Of a stretch of 64,000 bases of DNA, positions 8,532 to 17,042 are shown piece by piece. Both the position numbers and the translations under genes were made by a program. The stretch covers positions 124,001-188,000 of the forward strand of contig NZ_FPAJ01000001.1 in NCBI RefSeq assembly GCF_900116285.1, given 5' to 3'. Each line of letters begins with the position of its first letter. Within the stretch, counting starts at the first letter, position 1. The notes beneath the pieces were generated by a model. It saw nothing but the letters and a program-made list of their open reading frames with translations. It had not been told where the DNA came from and ran no database searches. The DNA comes from Sulfitobacter marinus (GTDB lineage Bacteria; Pseudomonadota; Alphaproteobacteria; Rhodobacterales; Rhodobacteraceae).

Positions 8532-9338
8532 CTACCGTATCAGATTAGGACGCAAGCGAATTTTCCGAATTTGCGTTTGCGGTAGGTGCTTGTTCAGGCG
8601 GCGATTTATCAGACCGAAGACGCCAATGATGACCAGCGTCAGCATGACGAAATACATCGCCAGTATCGGATAGGGGATAAAGGGGTTGAATGTTTTGTCC
8701 GCGAAATAGCTGGCATAATAGAGCGCATCGCCGCGTTGTTGCAGCGCGGGAAACCCGGTGAAGAACACCAAAGTTGTGGCGTGAAACAGGAAAATAGCCT
8801 CGTTTGTATAGGCGGGCCACGCCAGACGCAGCATGGTGGGCCAGATCACACGCTTGAACCGATGCCATCCAGACAGGCCGTAGGCGTCGGCCGCTTCGGT
8901 ATCTCCCTTAGGGATGGATTGCAGCGCACCATAGAAGATTTCGGCGGAATAGGCCGAGGTGTTAAAGAACAAAACCACCAGTGCACCCAGCCAAGCAGAG
9001 GTAAATGCATCAAAAAACGGATGCACAGATTTTAAGCTAAGGAACAAAAAATAGCCAAAGAAGAACTGGATAAACAGCGGCGAGCCGCGAAACAGGAAGA
9101 TGAACCATTCTGCCGGTTTGCGCAGCCACCGGTTCGGGCTGGCTTTGGCGACGGCAAGCGCAGTTGCCAATAGAAAGCCCGAGATCAATGCGAAAAATCC
9201 GAAATAGACGTTCCAGATCATGCCCGACCCGATCAGGGTGAATTGATCGCACAGGGTGAAATCACTGCGTGGCAACAGCCGCTCGCCAATCCCAAGCGAG
9301 CGTAGCCCATAGGCCTGAATTGTCTCCAAACAGGTCAT
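8532..9338 (-). CDS. Polar amino acid/amine ABC transporter permease (HisM-like)
   Basis: Inner-membrane permease of 268 residues with several hydrophobic segments and the EAA loop around EAADAYGLSGWHRFKRVIWP, the site contacted by the ATPase. It overlaps the preceding permease gene by 4 bp, as paired permeases of the His/Arg/opine class often do. With the neighbouring permease, binding protein and ATPase it completes an importer; the substrate is inferred from context to be the amine processed by the downstream ligases. Confidence 0.88.
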   Translation of the reverse strand: MTCLETIQAYGLRSLGIGERLLPRSDFTLCDQFTLIGSGMIWNVYFGFFALISGFLLATALAVAKASPNRWLRKPAEWFIFLFRGSPLFIQFFFGYFLFLSLKSVHPFFDAFTSAWLGALVVLFFNTSAYSAEIFYGALQSIPKGDTEAADAYGLSGWHRFKRVIWPTMLRLAWPAYTNEAIFLFHATTLVFFTGFPALQQRGDALYYASYFADKTFNPFIPYPILAMYFVMLTLVIIGVFGLINRRLNKHLPQTQIRKIRLRPNLIR

Positions 9339-10114
9339 GTCAGCGCCTTTCGCTGGGCTTCGCCGCCCGCTGTGGCCTGCCCGTGGGTTAGCCGCCGCAT
9401 GGTGCGGTCCAGCACAATTTCAGACAGGCGCGTAAAGCACAGGTAAAACACCAACAGGGCCAGGAAATACCACATCCGCCAATCGGGGTGGGGATAGTCG
9501 GTAAAGCGCGGCGTCTTGGCCCCGCCCAGATCACGCGCCCAATAGACGATGTCTTCGACGCCCAGCAGGAACAACAGCGGCGTGGCCTTGATCAGCACCA
9601 TCCACAGGTTGCCCAAACCGGGCAGGGCATAGACCCACATCTGCGGCACCAACACGCGCCAAAAGGTCTGGCGGGGCGACATGCCGTAGGCCTCGGCTGT
9701 TTCAAGCTGGGCACGAGGGACGGCGCGCATGGCACCGTAAAGAACGTTGGCCGCAAAGGCCCCGAAAACGATAGCAAAGGTCAGAACGGCCAGCGAAAAC
9801 CCATAGGCCTCATGAACCCATTGGGGCGAGTTGCCCAATGGCATTTTGGCCGCCTGACAGACGATAAAATCACTGCCCTGCCGGATCGGCTCGTTCCAAT
9901 CGGGGCATTTGATCTTGTGGCGCAGGTATTCGATGCCTTGATCCAGCGCGATCACAAAGAATAGGAAAAATGCAATATCGGGTACGCCACGCACGATGGC
10001 GATATAGCCACGGCCCAGCCACGACAGCGGCAAAACCCGCGACCGCGCGGCCATCGCCCCGCTAAAGCCAAAGATCATCGCCGCCGGTGCCGTTACGGCC
10101 AGCAACAACAGCAC
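9335..10114 (-). CDS. Polar amino acid/amine ABC transporter permease (HisQ-like), start uncertain
   Basis: Permease with the EAA loop TAEAYGMSPRQTFWRVLVPQ and hydrophobic segments throughout; 259 residues from the GTG at 10114. This start cuts into the first membrane helix. The frame stays open upstream to a stop at 10244-10246, and the extra residues (TDPETLSGLSWLTCYL, then TTGKHLAFYGAFGTV) look like a genuine permease N-terminus, yet that stretch has no ATG, GTG or TTG. An ATT at 10214-10216 preceded by GGGGAC is a possible non-canonical start, which would give 293 residues. It overlaps the next permease gene by 4 bp. Confidence 0.85.
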   Translation of the reverse strand: MLLLLAVTAPAAMIFGFSGAMAARSRVLPLSWLGRGYIAIVRGVPDIAFFLFFVIALDQGIEYLRHKIKCPDWNEPIRQGSDFIVCQAAKMPLGNSPQWVHEAYGFSLAVLTFAIVFGAFAANVLYGAMRAVPRAQLETAEAYGMSPRQTFWRVLVPQMWVYALPGLGNLWMVLIKATPLLFLLGVEDIVYWARDLGGAKTPRFTDYPHPDWRMWYFLALLVFYLCFTRLSEIVLDRTMRRLTHGQATAGGEAQRKALT

Positions 10115-10313
10115 GGTGCCAAAGGCCCCGTAGAACGCCAGATGCTTGCCCGTGGTCAGGTAGCACGTCAGCCAAGACAGGCCGGAAAGCGTTTCAGGAT
10201 CGGTACAGGCAAAAATAACGAGATGTCCCCGGTGGCAGCGCCCTTAATGGGCGTCTTGAACTATGGAAAAAGGGGCGGGTGTGACGCCGCCCCCTAAGAT
10301 CAGAAGTTCCCGA

Positions 10314-11048
10314 TCAGAAGGTATTCGCGCCTTCGCCGAACCATTTAACGATCAGCTTGTTCAGGCTGCCATCGTCCTTCATGGACTGGATCGCGGCGTT
10401 GAATTTCTCTTTCAGCTCGGTGTCGCTTTCGCGCAGGCCAAGGCCGATACCGCCGCCCAATGGCACGTCGTCACCAACAAACACCAGCTCGCCGCCGGAT
10501 TCTTCAACGGTTGGGGCCAGCGCATCCTTGTCTGCAAAAACAGCGTCGGCTTCGCCATTGTTCACGGCTGCGACGGTTTCGTCATAGGTCGCGAATTCCA
10601 GCAAAGTCGCACCGGATTCGGCAACGTGGCCTGCTTGGATCGTGCTGGTCTGTGCTGCAACAACACCGCCTGCGATGTCTGCACCTTCAGATTTCGCCAC
10701 ATAGGCCGAGGCCGCTGGCGGGAAGTAGTTTTGCGTGAAATCGATGACTTTTTCACGCTCGTCTGTGATGCTCATGCCGGCAATGATCGTGTCATAGTTG
10801 CCGGATGTCAGGTTCGGGATGATGCTGTCCCATTCATTCGTGACCCACTCACAGGTCAGTTCTGCGCGCGCGCACAGCTCGTCGCCGACTTCGCGCTCAA
10901 AACCATCAACTTCGCCAGCGTCATTCAGGAAGTTATAGGGAGGGTAGGCACCCTCGGTCCCCATGCGGATTGTTTTGCCATGGCCGTCTGCCAGTGCGAA
11001 ACCGGTGCTCAGCGCGATGGCGGCTGTCGCCAAAAGTAGTTTCTTCAT
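10314..11048 (-). CDS. Periplasmic substrate-binding protein of polar amino acid/amine ABC importer
   Basis: Solute-binding protein (SBP_bac_3 family) of 244 residues. The start MKKLLLATAAIALSTGFALA is a signal peptide with cleavage expected after ALA, so the mature protein is periplasmic. The family motifs GTEGAYPPYNF and EVDGFEREVGDELC and the hinge region follow. The ATG at 11048 is preceded by GGGAGA. It lies between the ATPase gene (30 bp upstream) and the HisQ-like permease. Substrates of this family are basic or polar amino acids, opines and related amines. Confidence 0.9.
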   Translation of the reverse strand: MKKLLLATAAIALSTGFALADGHGKTIRMGTEGAYPPYNFLNDAGEVDGFEREVGDELCARAELTCEWVTNEWDSIIPNLTSGNYDTIIAGMSITDEREKVIDFTQNYFPPAASAYVAKSEGADIAGGVVAAQTSTIQAGHVAESGATLLEFATYDETVAAVNNGEADAVFADKDALAPTVEESGGELVFVGDDVPLGGGIGLGLRESDTELKEKFNAAIQSMKDDGSLNKLIVKWFGEGANTF

Positions 11049-11078
11049 TTTGTAGTCTCCCAACGTTTTTTGTTGATA

Positions 11079-11855
11079 TTACGACACGTGGCCTGCTGAC
11101 AGGAATCCACGCAGACGTTCCGATTTGGGCGCACCGAACAGTTGGTCCGGTGCCCCTTGTTCTTCGATCAGCCCTTGGTGTAGGAACACGACATGGTCCG
11201 ACACATCCGCGGCCAGTTTCATGTCATGGGTCACGATCAGCATCGTGCGCCCCTCGGTTGCCAAATCTTTGATAACTTTGATAACTTCCTGTTCCAGCTC
11301 GGGGTCCAGCGCCGACGTGGGTTCGTCGAACAACAGGGCTTCGGGTTCCATGCACAGGGCGCGGGCGATGGCGGCGCGCTGTTGTTGGCCGCCAGACAGC
11401 TGGGCAGGATAGACATCGCATTTGTCGCCAATGCCGACCTTGTCCAGATAGGCGCGTGCGGATTTTTCCACCTCGGCACGATCGCGGCGCAACACGGTCA
11501 GCGGGGCCTCCATCACGTTTTGAAGGATCGTCATATGCGCCCAGAGATTGAACTGCTGAAACACCATCGACAGGTTGGTGCGAATGCGCAGCACCTGTTT
11601 GGGATCGGCAGGGCGGCGGTTATGATCGTCGCCTTTCCACGTCACCGGTTCCCCGTTGAAAATCAGGTCGCCTTGCTGGCTGTCCTCAAGCAGATTGCAG
11701 CAGCGCAGCAACGTCGATTTGCCCGACCCCGAGGACCCGATTAGCGAAATCACATGCCCCTTGGGTGCAACCATCGACACGCCTTTCAGCACCTCCAAAG
11801 CGCCATAGGCTTTGTGCAGGTTTCTGATCTCAATCACAGGGGGCTGTTGTGTCAC
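11079..11855 (-). CDS. Polar amino acid/amine ABC transporter ATP-binding protein (HisP-like)
   Basis: ABC ATPase of 258 residues. Walker A GSSGSGKST, Q-loop VFQQFNL, signature LSGGQQQR, Walker B ALLFDEPTSALDP and the switch His in VTHDMK are all intact. It is the first gene of the import and gamma-glutamylation operon that runs down to 3671. The 127-bp gap before the TerB-like gene should hold the operon promoter; no operator could be recognised there. Confidence 0.92.
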   Translation of the reverse strand: MTQQPPVIEIRNLHKAYGALEVLKGVSMVAPKGHVISLIGSSGSGKSTLLRCCNLLEDSQQGDLIFNGEPVTWKGDDHNRRPADPKQVLRIRTNLSMVFQQFNLWAHMTILQNVMEAPLTVLRRDRAEVEKSARAYLDKVGIGDKCDVYPAQLSGGQQQRAAIARALCMEPEALLFDEPTSALDPELEQEVIKVIKDLATEGRTMLIVTHDMKLAADVSDHVVFLHQGLIEEQGAPDQLFGAPKSERLRGFLSAGHVS

Positions 11856-11982
11856 GAGGCATCCTTGTTGCGCTGGCTCAAGCGATTAAAGGTTATTCTA
11901 AGGGGCGTTTGCAATCTAGAACTTGGTTTTTGCCTAAATAAACGGCATTGACCCGGCGTAATTGCAGCAGGCTGCGGTGAAA

Positions 11983-12432
11983 TTAGCCGCGCTCTTCGAT
12001 CCGCTGACGGGCCATGGCGCTGTCGGTATCGGTCACGCCCAACAGGTTGGTGACCAAGCGCAGCAGTGCGTTCTCTTCGTCAGAGCGCATGCCGTCGGCC
12101 AGCACGACTTCCCACAGCGCTTCAATCACCCCAAGGCGCGCGTCATAGGGGACGGCGTCTTTGATGGCGCGGGTGAAACGGACGGTATCTGGGGCTTCGG
12201 CTTCAAGCTGTTCTGCGTCGGCGCGCAGGGCCTTTACGCCACCAGAATCAAGGCCATAGCGTTTGGCGGTGATCTGGTCGATGCGGGATTTTTCAGCCGG
12301 GGCATATTCATTGTCCGACTTGGCGATGCGCACCAAAAGGGCGGTCAGCGCCAGACGTGCATCGGCATCGGGCATTTGGGCGGGTTCAGGCTGTGTCAGC
12401 CGCTTTAGAAAATCTGCAAACATGGGGGTCAT
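11983..12432 (-). CDS. TerB-like domain protein
   Basis: Helical cytoplasmic protein of 149 residues of the TerB tellurite-resistance superfamily. Its acidic helix pairs (LLVRIAKSDNEYAPAEKSRID and EVVLADGMRSDEE) are the two Asp/Glu metal-binding repeats of that fold. A paralogue with the same layout lies immediately upstream (28 bp). Single TerB-like genes are widespread and not proof of tellurite resistance; the function is unknown. Confidence 0.75.
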   Translation of the reverse strand: MTPMFADFLKRLTQPEPAQMPDADARLALTALLVRIAKSDNEYAPAEKSRIDQITAKRYGLDSGGVKALRADAEQLEAEAPDTVRFTRAIKDAVPYDARLGVIEALWEVVLADGMRSDEENALLRLVTNLLGVTDTDSAMARQRIEERG

Positions 12433-12460
12433 ATAGTCCCGCCATGCAGAAAGGCCAAGC

Positions 12461-12898
12461 TTACAATGCCTTGAGCGCGGTTTCGCGTGCCGCTGCCATG
12501 TCTTCGTCCGTCAGGCCAAGGGCGGTTTCAATGGCAAGCAGTTGAATTTCTTCGTTTTCATCCCTGCCGCCGTCTGCCAGCGCCACCGACCACATCGCAT
12601 CGCCAAGCGCCTTGCGGTCCGCATAGGGGATTTCTTCGCGCAAGATGCTGGCGAATTCCGGCGTGCCGGGGGCGTGGCGCTCCAACGCCTCGCAGGTGGC
12701 GCGCAGTTTTGCGGCCTCAAGCGGTTTAAGGTTGAACGTCCGCGCAAGGATCCGGTCGATCTGGCTTACCTCGGCAAGCTCATAGTTTTGGTCTGCAAAG
12801 GCCACTCGTACCAAAAGCGCCCCAAGTGCCAACTGCGGCGTCGGTTGGGGCAAGGGTTTGGGATCAGGTTTGCGACGTGGAAACAGGCGTTCGAACAT
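12461..12898 (-). CDS. TerB-like domain protein, tandem paralogue
   Basis: Paralogue of the preceding entry, 145 residues, with the same two acidic helices (LLVRVAFADQNYELAEVSQI and SVALADGGRDENEE). The N-terminus is a short basic/proline segment (RRKPDPKPLPQP). The ATG at 12898 is chosen over a GTG two codons earlier. The two genes look like a tandem duplication and are probably cotranscribed. Confidence 0.73.
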   Translation of the reverse strand: MFERLFPRRKPDPKPLPQPTPQLALGALLVRVAFADQNYELAEVSQIDRILARTFNLKPLEAAKLRATCEALERHAPGTPEFASILREEIPYADRKALGDAMWSVALADGGRDENEEIQLLAIETALGLTDEDMAAARETALKAL

Positions 12899-13003
12899 GG
12901 GCACTCACTAGATGGTTTCGCAGAGGTAATTTAACATTGTTTGCGGCGATCTGTTCCCACAGAAACAGCGATGACACATGACTGATGTATAAAGGACGCA
13001 GCC

Positions 13004-13297
13004 CTAACCGTCGTACCCTTCGATGATCACCAGCGTGCCATCTGACACGGCCGAACGAATGTCTTTGGCGGCTTGATAATCAGCGCTTTCATAGCAGGCG
13101 ACGGCATCGGCAAGGCTGGCAAATTCGATCACCACAATCCGGGGCCGCGAGGTGCCTTCGCGCACATCAGCAGGGGCACCACGCACCAGAAACTTGGCAC
13201 CGAAATCGGCGAAGGGTTTCGCATTGGCAGCGCGGTATTTTTCGTAAACGGCGGCGTCACGCACATCGACATTCGCGATCCAGTATCCTTTGGGCAT
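13004..13297 (-). CDS. DUF1330 family protein
   Basis: Ferredoxin-like alpha/beta-barrel monomer of 97 residues. The family signature is visible as GYWIANVDVRD near the start and SRPRIVVIEF followed by AVACYESADYQ in the second half. The biochemical function of DUF1330 is unknown. It starts 9 bp after the rRNA methyltransferase gene on the same strand, so the two are probably cotranscribed. Confidence 0.85.
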   Translation of the reverse strand: MPKGYWIANVDVRDAAVYEKYRAANAKPFADFGAKFLVRGAPADVREGTSRPRIVVIEFASLADAVACYESADYQAAKDIRSAVSDGTLVIIEGYDG

Positions 13298-13306
13298 CGT
13301 ATTTCC

Positions 13307-14089
13307 TTATCTTGGCAGCGTTTTGAATTTTCCGGTCAGCCTAGCGGCTTCTTCCTTTAGCCCATAGGGCGGATTGATCATGAACATGCCCGATCCGATC
13401 ATGCCATGCCCCGGACGGGCGGGGGCGAACCCGACCTCGTGACGCAGGGCATCGGGGTGCGCGCCCATCAGCGCGCTAAGCATGGGTTGGTGCAGCTTGG
13501 ATGTCAGGATCGGATACCAAAGGGCAATCACGCCGACGTTCCACGCCTTGGCCAGCTTGCCAATGTGGCGGGGGATATCCACGTAATCGGTCTTGATCTC
13601 GAAGCTGGGGTCAATCAGCATCAGCCCGCGCCGCGGGGTGGGCGGCGTCAAAGCAAAGGCCATGTCGAACCCGTCGCTATGATGGCATTTGACGTTATAG
13701 GGCGACATCGCCAGATCAAGCGCACTGAACTCACCGGGGTGCAGATCGGCCAGATGGATATTATCCGTCTCGCGCAGCAATTTGGCGGCGATGAGCGGCG
13801 AGCCGGGGTACGAATCGGGCCCGTGTTCCTGTGCGACGTCATTCAACAGGCGCGTATAAGGGTGATCCTTGCCAAACCAGCCGCGCGCGCGGCCAATACC
13901 CTGCACCGCCTCACCAGTCTTTAGCGCGGCAGTATCAGACAAATCATACAGCGCGCGACCGGCATGGGTTTCCATGTAGGTCAGCGGCTTTTCCTTGCGG
14001 GTCATATAGCCCAAGGTCCACGCCAGCAGACTGTGTTTGTGCACATCGGCCAGATTGCCCGCGTGGTAGATATGTTGATAGCTCAGCAT
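13307..14089 (-). CDS. rlmJ: 23S rRNA (adenine-N6)-methyltransferase RlmJ
   Basis: SAM-dependent methyltransferase of 260 residues for the A2030 base of 23S rRNA. The N-terminal MLSYQHIYHAGNLADVHKH is diagnostic of RlmJ. The catalytic motif reads DPSFE instead of the usual DPPYE, and a second motif NPPYGL is near the C-terminus. The aromatic residue that stacks on adenine is therefore Phe instead of Tyr, a conservative change that should keep activity. Confidence 0.9.
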   Translation of the reverse strand: MLSYQHIYHAGNLADVHKHSLLAWTLGYMTRKEKPLTYMETHAGRALYDLSDTAALKTGEAVQGIGRARGWFGKDHPYTRLLNDVAQEHGPDSYPGSPLIAAKLLRETDNIHLADLHPGEFSALDLAMSPYNVKCHHSDGFDMAFALTPPTPRRGLMLIDPSFEIKTDYVDIPRHIGKLAKAWNVGVIALWYPILTSKLHQPMLSALMGAHPDALRHEVGFAPARPGHGMIGSGMFMINPPYGLKEEAARLTGKFKTLPR

Positions 14090-14110
14090 GAGGGGCCGCC
14101 TTTTATAGGG

Positions 14111-15760
14111 TTAGACGAGCCGCGATATCTCTTTCGCTGCGCGGACGAAATCCTTGAACAGGGGGTGCGGGTCAAAGGGCTTGGACTTCAGCTCGGGGTG
14201 GAACTGCACGCCGATGAACCACGGGTGATCGGGCCATTCCACGATCTCGGGCAGCTTGCCATCCGGCGACATGCCCGAAAATACCAGACCGGCTTCTTCA
14301 AGCTTTTTGCGGTACGCGGTGTCGACCTCGTAGCGGTGGCGGTGGCGTTCATCAATCGATGTCTTGCCGTAAATCTCGGCCACATGTGACCCTTCTTTCA
14401 GCGTCGCGTCATAGGCGCCCAAACGCATGGTGCCGCCTTTGTCATCGCCGACTTTGCGTTCGACCTTGTGATTGCCCTGCACCCATTCCTTGAGATGGTA
14501 AACAACCGGTTCGAACCGCTTTTTGCCGGTGGATTCGTGATCAAATTCCTCTGAGCCCGCATTGGGCAGATCCGCAACATTCCGCGCAGCCTCGATCACT
14601 GCCATTTGCATGCCCAGACAGATGCCCAGATAGGGTACTTTGTGCTCTCGCGCATATTGCGCGGCTTTGATTTTGCCTTCGGTCCCGCGCTCGCCAAAAC
14701 CACCCGGCACAAGGATCGCGTGATACCCTTCGAGGTACGGCGCAACGTCATCCGCCTTGTCGAACACCTCGGCATCGACCCATTCGACCTTGACCTTGAC
14801 CCGGTTGGCCATGCCACCATGGGTCAACGCCTCGGCGATGGATTTATAGGCATCTTCAAGCTGAGTGTATTTGCCCACGATGGCCACGCTGACCTCGCCT
14901 TCGGGGTTGTGGACGCGGTCGGATACATCGCGCCAGACGGTCAAATCAGGCTTGGGCGCGGGTGAGATTTGAAACGCATCCAGCACGGCCTGATCCAACC
15001 CTTGGGCGTGATAGGCAAGCGGCGCGTCATAAATGGTTTTCAGGTCATAGGCTGCAACAACGGCCTCTTTGCGCACGTTACAGAACAGCGCGATCTTTTC
15101 GCGTTCTTTCTCGGGGATCGGATGCTCGGACCGGCATACCAAAATGTCCGGCGCGATCCCGATGCTTTGCAGCTCTTTGACCGAGTGTTGGGTAGGTTTG
15201 GTTTTCAACTCTCCGCTGGCGGCCAGATAGGGCAGCAGGGTGAGATGCATAAAAATACACTGGCCGCGCGGCTTGTCATGGCTGAACTGGCGGATCGCTT
15301 CAAAGAAGGGCAGACCTTCGATGTCACCCACGGTACCACCGATCTCGCAGAGCATGAAATCAACCTCGTCATCGCCGACATGCAAAAAATCTTTGATTTC
15401 GTTGGTGACGTGGGGAATGACTTGAATGGTTTTACCCAAGTAATCGCCACGACGTTCTTTTTCCAGAACGGTGGAATAGACGCGGCCTGAACTGATCGAA
15501 TCCGTCTTGCGCGCGGCAACACCGGTGAAGCGTTCGTAATGGCCCAGATCAAGGTCGGTTTCCGCGCCGTCATCGGTCACGAACACTTCGCCATGCTCAA
15601 ACGGTGACATCGTACCGGGATCAACGTTCAGGTATGGATCAAGCTTGCGCAGACGTACCGAAAAGCCGCGTGCTTGCAGCAAAGCGCCCAAGGCGGCCGA
15701 TGAAAGCCCTTTGCCAAGGCTGGAAACCACACCGCCCGTGATGAAAATATAGCGTGCCAT
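14111..15760 (-). CDS. pyrG: CTP synthase
   Basis: Converts UTP, ATP and glutamine to CTP. It has 549 residues, the standard length. The N-terminal synthetase domain starts [18 protein letters not shown] at 15760, which fixes the start; a further 14 upstream codons are open but not part of the family. The C-terminal GATase domain has the nucleophile Cys in GICLGMQ and the His/Glu pair in QFHPEL. Downstream of secG, as often in alphaproteobacteria. Confidence 0.97.
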   Translation of the reverse strand: MARYIFITGGVVSSLGKGLSSAALGALLQARGFSVRLRKLDPYLNVDPGTMSPFEHGEVFVTDDGAETDLDLGHYERFTGVAARKTDSISSGRVYSTVLEKERRGDYLGKTIQVIPHVTNEIKDFLHVGDDEVDFMLCEIGGTVGDIEGLPFFEAIRQFSHDKPRGQCIFMHLTLLPYLAASGELKTKPTQHSVKELQSIGIAPDILVCRSEHPIPEKEREKIALFCNVRKEAVVAAYDLKTIYDAPLAYHAQGLDQAVLDAFQISPAPKPDLTVWRDVSDRVHNPEGEVSVAIVGKYTQLEDAYKSIAEALTHGGMANRVKVKVEWVDAEVFDKADDVAPYLEGYHAILVPGGFGERGTEGKIKAAQYAREHKVPYLGICLGMQMAVIEAARNVADLPNAGSEEFDHESTGKKRFEPVVYHLKEWVQGNHKVERKVGDDKGGTMRLGAYDATLKEGSHVAEIYGKTSIDERHRHRYEVDTAYRKKLEEAGLVFSGMSPDGKLPEIVEWPDHPWFIGVQFHPELKSKPFDPHPLFKDFVRAAKEISRLV

Positions 15761-15816
15761 GTGATCGAAGACCCCCGTGAAGTTCAAATTTGATGTGGCC
15801 AAAGCCAGCCAAATGA

Positions 15817-15834
15817 GCTGCGGAAATCCGCAGC
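15817..15834. other. Short hairpin between secG and pyrG
   Basis: A stem GCTGCGG/CCGCAGC (15817-15823 with 15828-15834) with a 4-nt loop. There is no T-tract on either strand, so it is not a typical terminator; it may be a processing or leader structure of the pyrG message. Confidence 0.3.
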
Positions 15835-15939
15835 ACCACGGGACTAAAGCCTAACAGAATTGTGGTGGATAAGGCAAGGCCAAGTCGCAACATCCTGTTG
15901 CTAAACTTGGCCTGACCTCAAGTTATTGTGGTGACTGGA

Positions 15940-16299
15940 TTAATCCGCTGTCGGAACTTGCGGCGTGTTGTCTGCCGGCGTTGGTGGCAGCAAGCTGTCG
16001 GTATCTGGCAGCACTGGTGCGTCATTCAGCGCGGGCGGTGTGGCCCCCAGACGGTCAATCACGGATGAACCTGCGGATTTTTCTGCCGCGATGATGGTGA
16101 GCGTGATTGAGGTGATGATGAACAATATGGCCAACACCCATGTGATCTTGCCCATAGCCGTTGCAGCGGATCTGCCGGATACGGCACCGCCGCCTCCGCC
16201 GCCCATACCAAGGCCGCCGCCTTCGGACCGTTGTAGCAAGACAACGGCAATCAGGCCGAGGGCCAGAATAAGATGGACGATCAGGACAACGTTTTCCAT
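15940..16299 (-). CDS. secG: Preprotein translocase subunit SecG
   Basis: Inner-membrane SecYEG subunit of 119 residues. Two hydrophobic helices (VVLIVHLILALGLIAVVLLQ and TWVLAILFIITSITLTII) flank a glycine-rich loop (SEGGGLGMGGGGGGAVSG), the family signature. The C-terminal tail is a low-complexity Pro/Ala/Asp extension common in this group. Confidence 0.93.
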   Translation of the reverse strand: MENVVLIVHLILALGLIAVVLLQRSEGGGLGMGGGGGGAVSGRSAATAMGKITWVLAILFIITSITLTIIAAEKSAGSSVIDRLGATPPALNDAPVLPDTDSLLPPTPADNTPQVPTAD

Positions 16300-16452
16300 G
16301 AGTACCTACGGGCTTTGGTTTTAACTTTGCAGGTATCTAGGCATGTTTGCCCATGGGGGCAAGTAAGGATTGGCCCGCGCGGCGCTGATCATCCGCTGGA
16401 TGGCCATGGCGCGCTTGGCCCGGCGGCCAAGACGCCCCGCCCGCCATGCCAT

Positions 16453-16848
16453 TTATTCTTCGACGTCATCCATATCCGCTTGACCTGATAAGGCACGGCG
16501 CACGATGCTCCAGCTGAGGCCGATGCCGAGCACAAAGCTGAGGGCAAGCAGGCCCAGCCAGACGTTGAGGCCCTTATTATCCAAGCTCAGTATGCCAAAA
16601 TCAAACAGGACCCAAAGACCTGCGCCGACAACAGCAAGAACCAGAAACATACCGAATCCGCCGATCGAGCGCAGCGTGGCACGCAGATAAATCACGTAGG
16701 CAATAAACAAGAGCAGCCCGAGCAGCACGGCGATGGACATGTTCATCTGTCCATACTCGCGCAGCCAAGTGATGTAATTATACTGTGTCGGGTTAAAGGT
16801 GACCGTGAGCAGGACCAAGGCACATAGCCATCTTATAATAAAACCCAT
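16453..16848 (-). CDS. DUF6524-like membrane protein
   Basis: Integral membrane protein of 131 residues with four hydrophobic segments and a short acidic C-terminus (ADMDDVEE). The sequence resembles a small family conserved in Rhodobacterales next to secG or purA; its function is unknown. It is divergent from purA across a 194-bp region that contains a long inverted repeat. Confidence 0.7.
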   Translation of the reverse strand: MGFIIRWLCALVLLTVTFNPTQYNYITWLREYGQMNMSIAVLLGLLLFIAYVIYLRATLRSIGGFGMFLVLAVVGAGLWVLFDFGILSLDNKGLNVWLGLLALSFVLGIGLSWSIVRRALSGQADMDDVEE

Positions 16849-16864
16849 TCAGTTCATTCCCCTA

Positions 16865-16961
16865 CTTCTCTGGTTTGTAAATATCCTCGCCGAAGGCATA
16901 AAAGTCTATGGTCAGTCCAAAAGATTTCGCCGTTGGCGAGGATATTTGTGAGCCAGAGAAG
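16865..16961. repeat. Long inverted repeat made of two facing copies of the dispersed repeat
   Basis: The arms 16865-16891 and 16935-16961 are each 27 nt and pair except for a 4-6 nt central patch. Each arm in the outward direction reads GCC(T/G)T(C/T)GGCGAGGATATTT and ends CCAGAGAAG. The structure lies between two divergent genes, so it is not a terminator for either. Confidence 0.75.
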
Positions 16962-17042
16962 CGAAGATGTCATTTTGCAGTTTCGGTTCGCTGCGCGCGC
17001 GGCTATACCGGCGCGGGTTTGCACCGTTAAAGGAATATCACC

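Noticed and set aside
12461-12904. GTG start at 12904 for the second TerB-like protein
   Set aside because: The ATG two codons downstream is the more usual start and adds nothing to the fold.
16865-16961. Transcription terminator for the membrane protein or purA
   Set aside because: The genes diverge from this region, so neither transcript reads through it; it was treated as a repeat.
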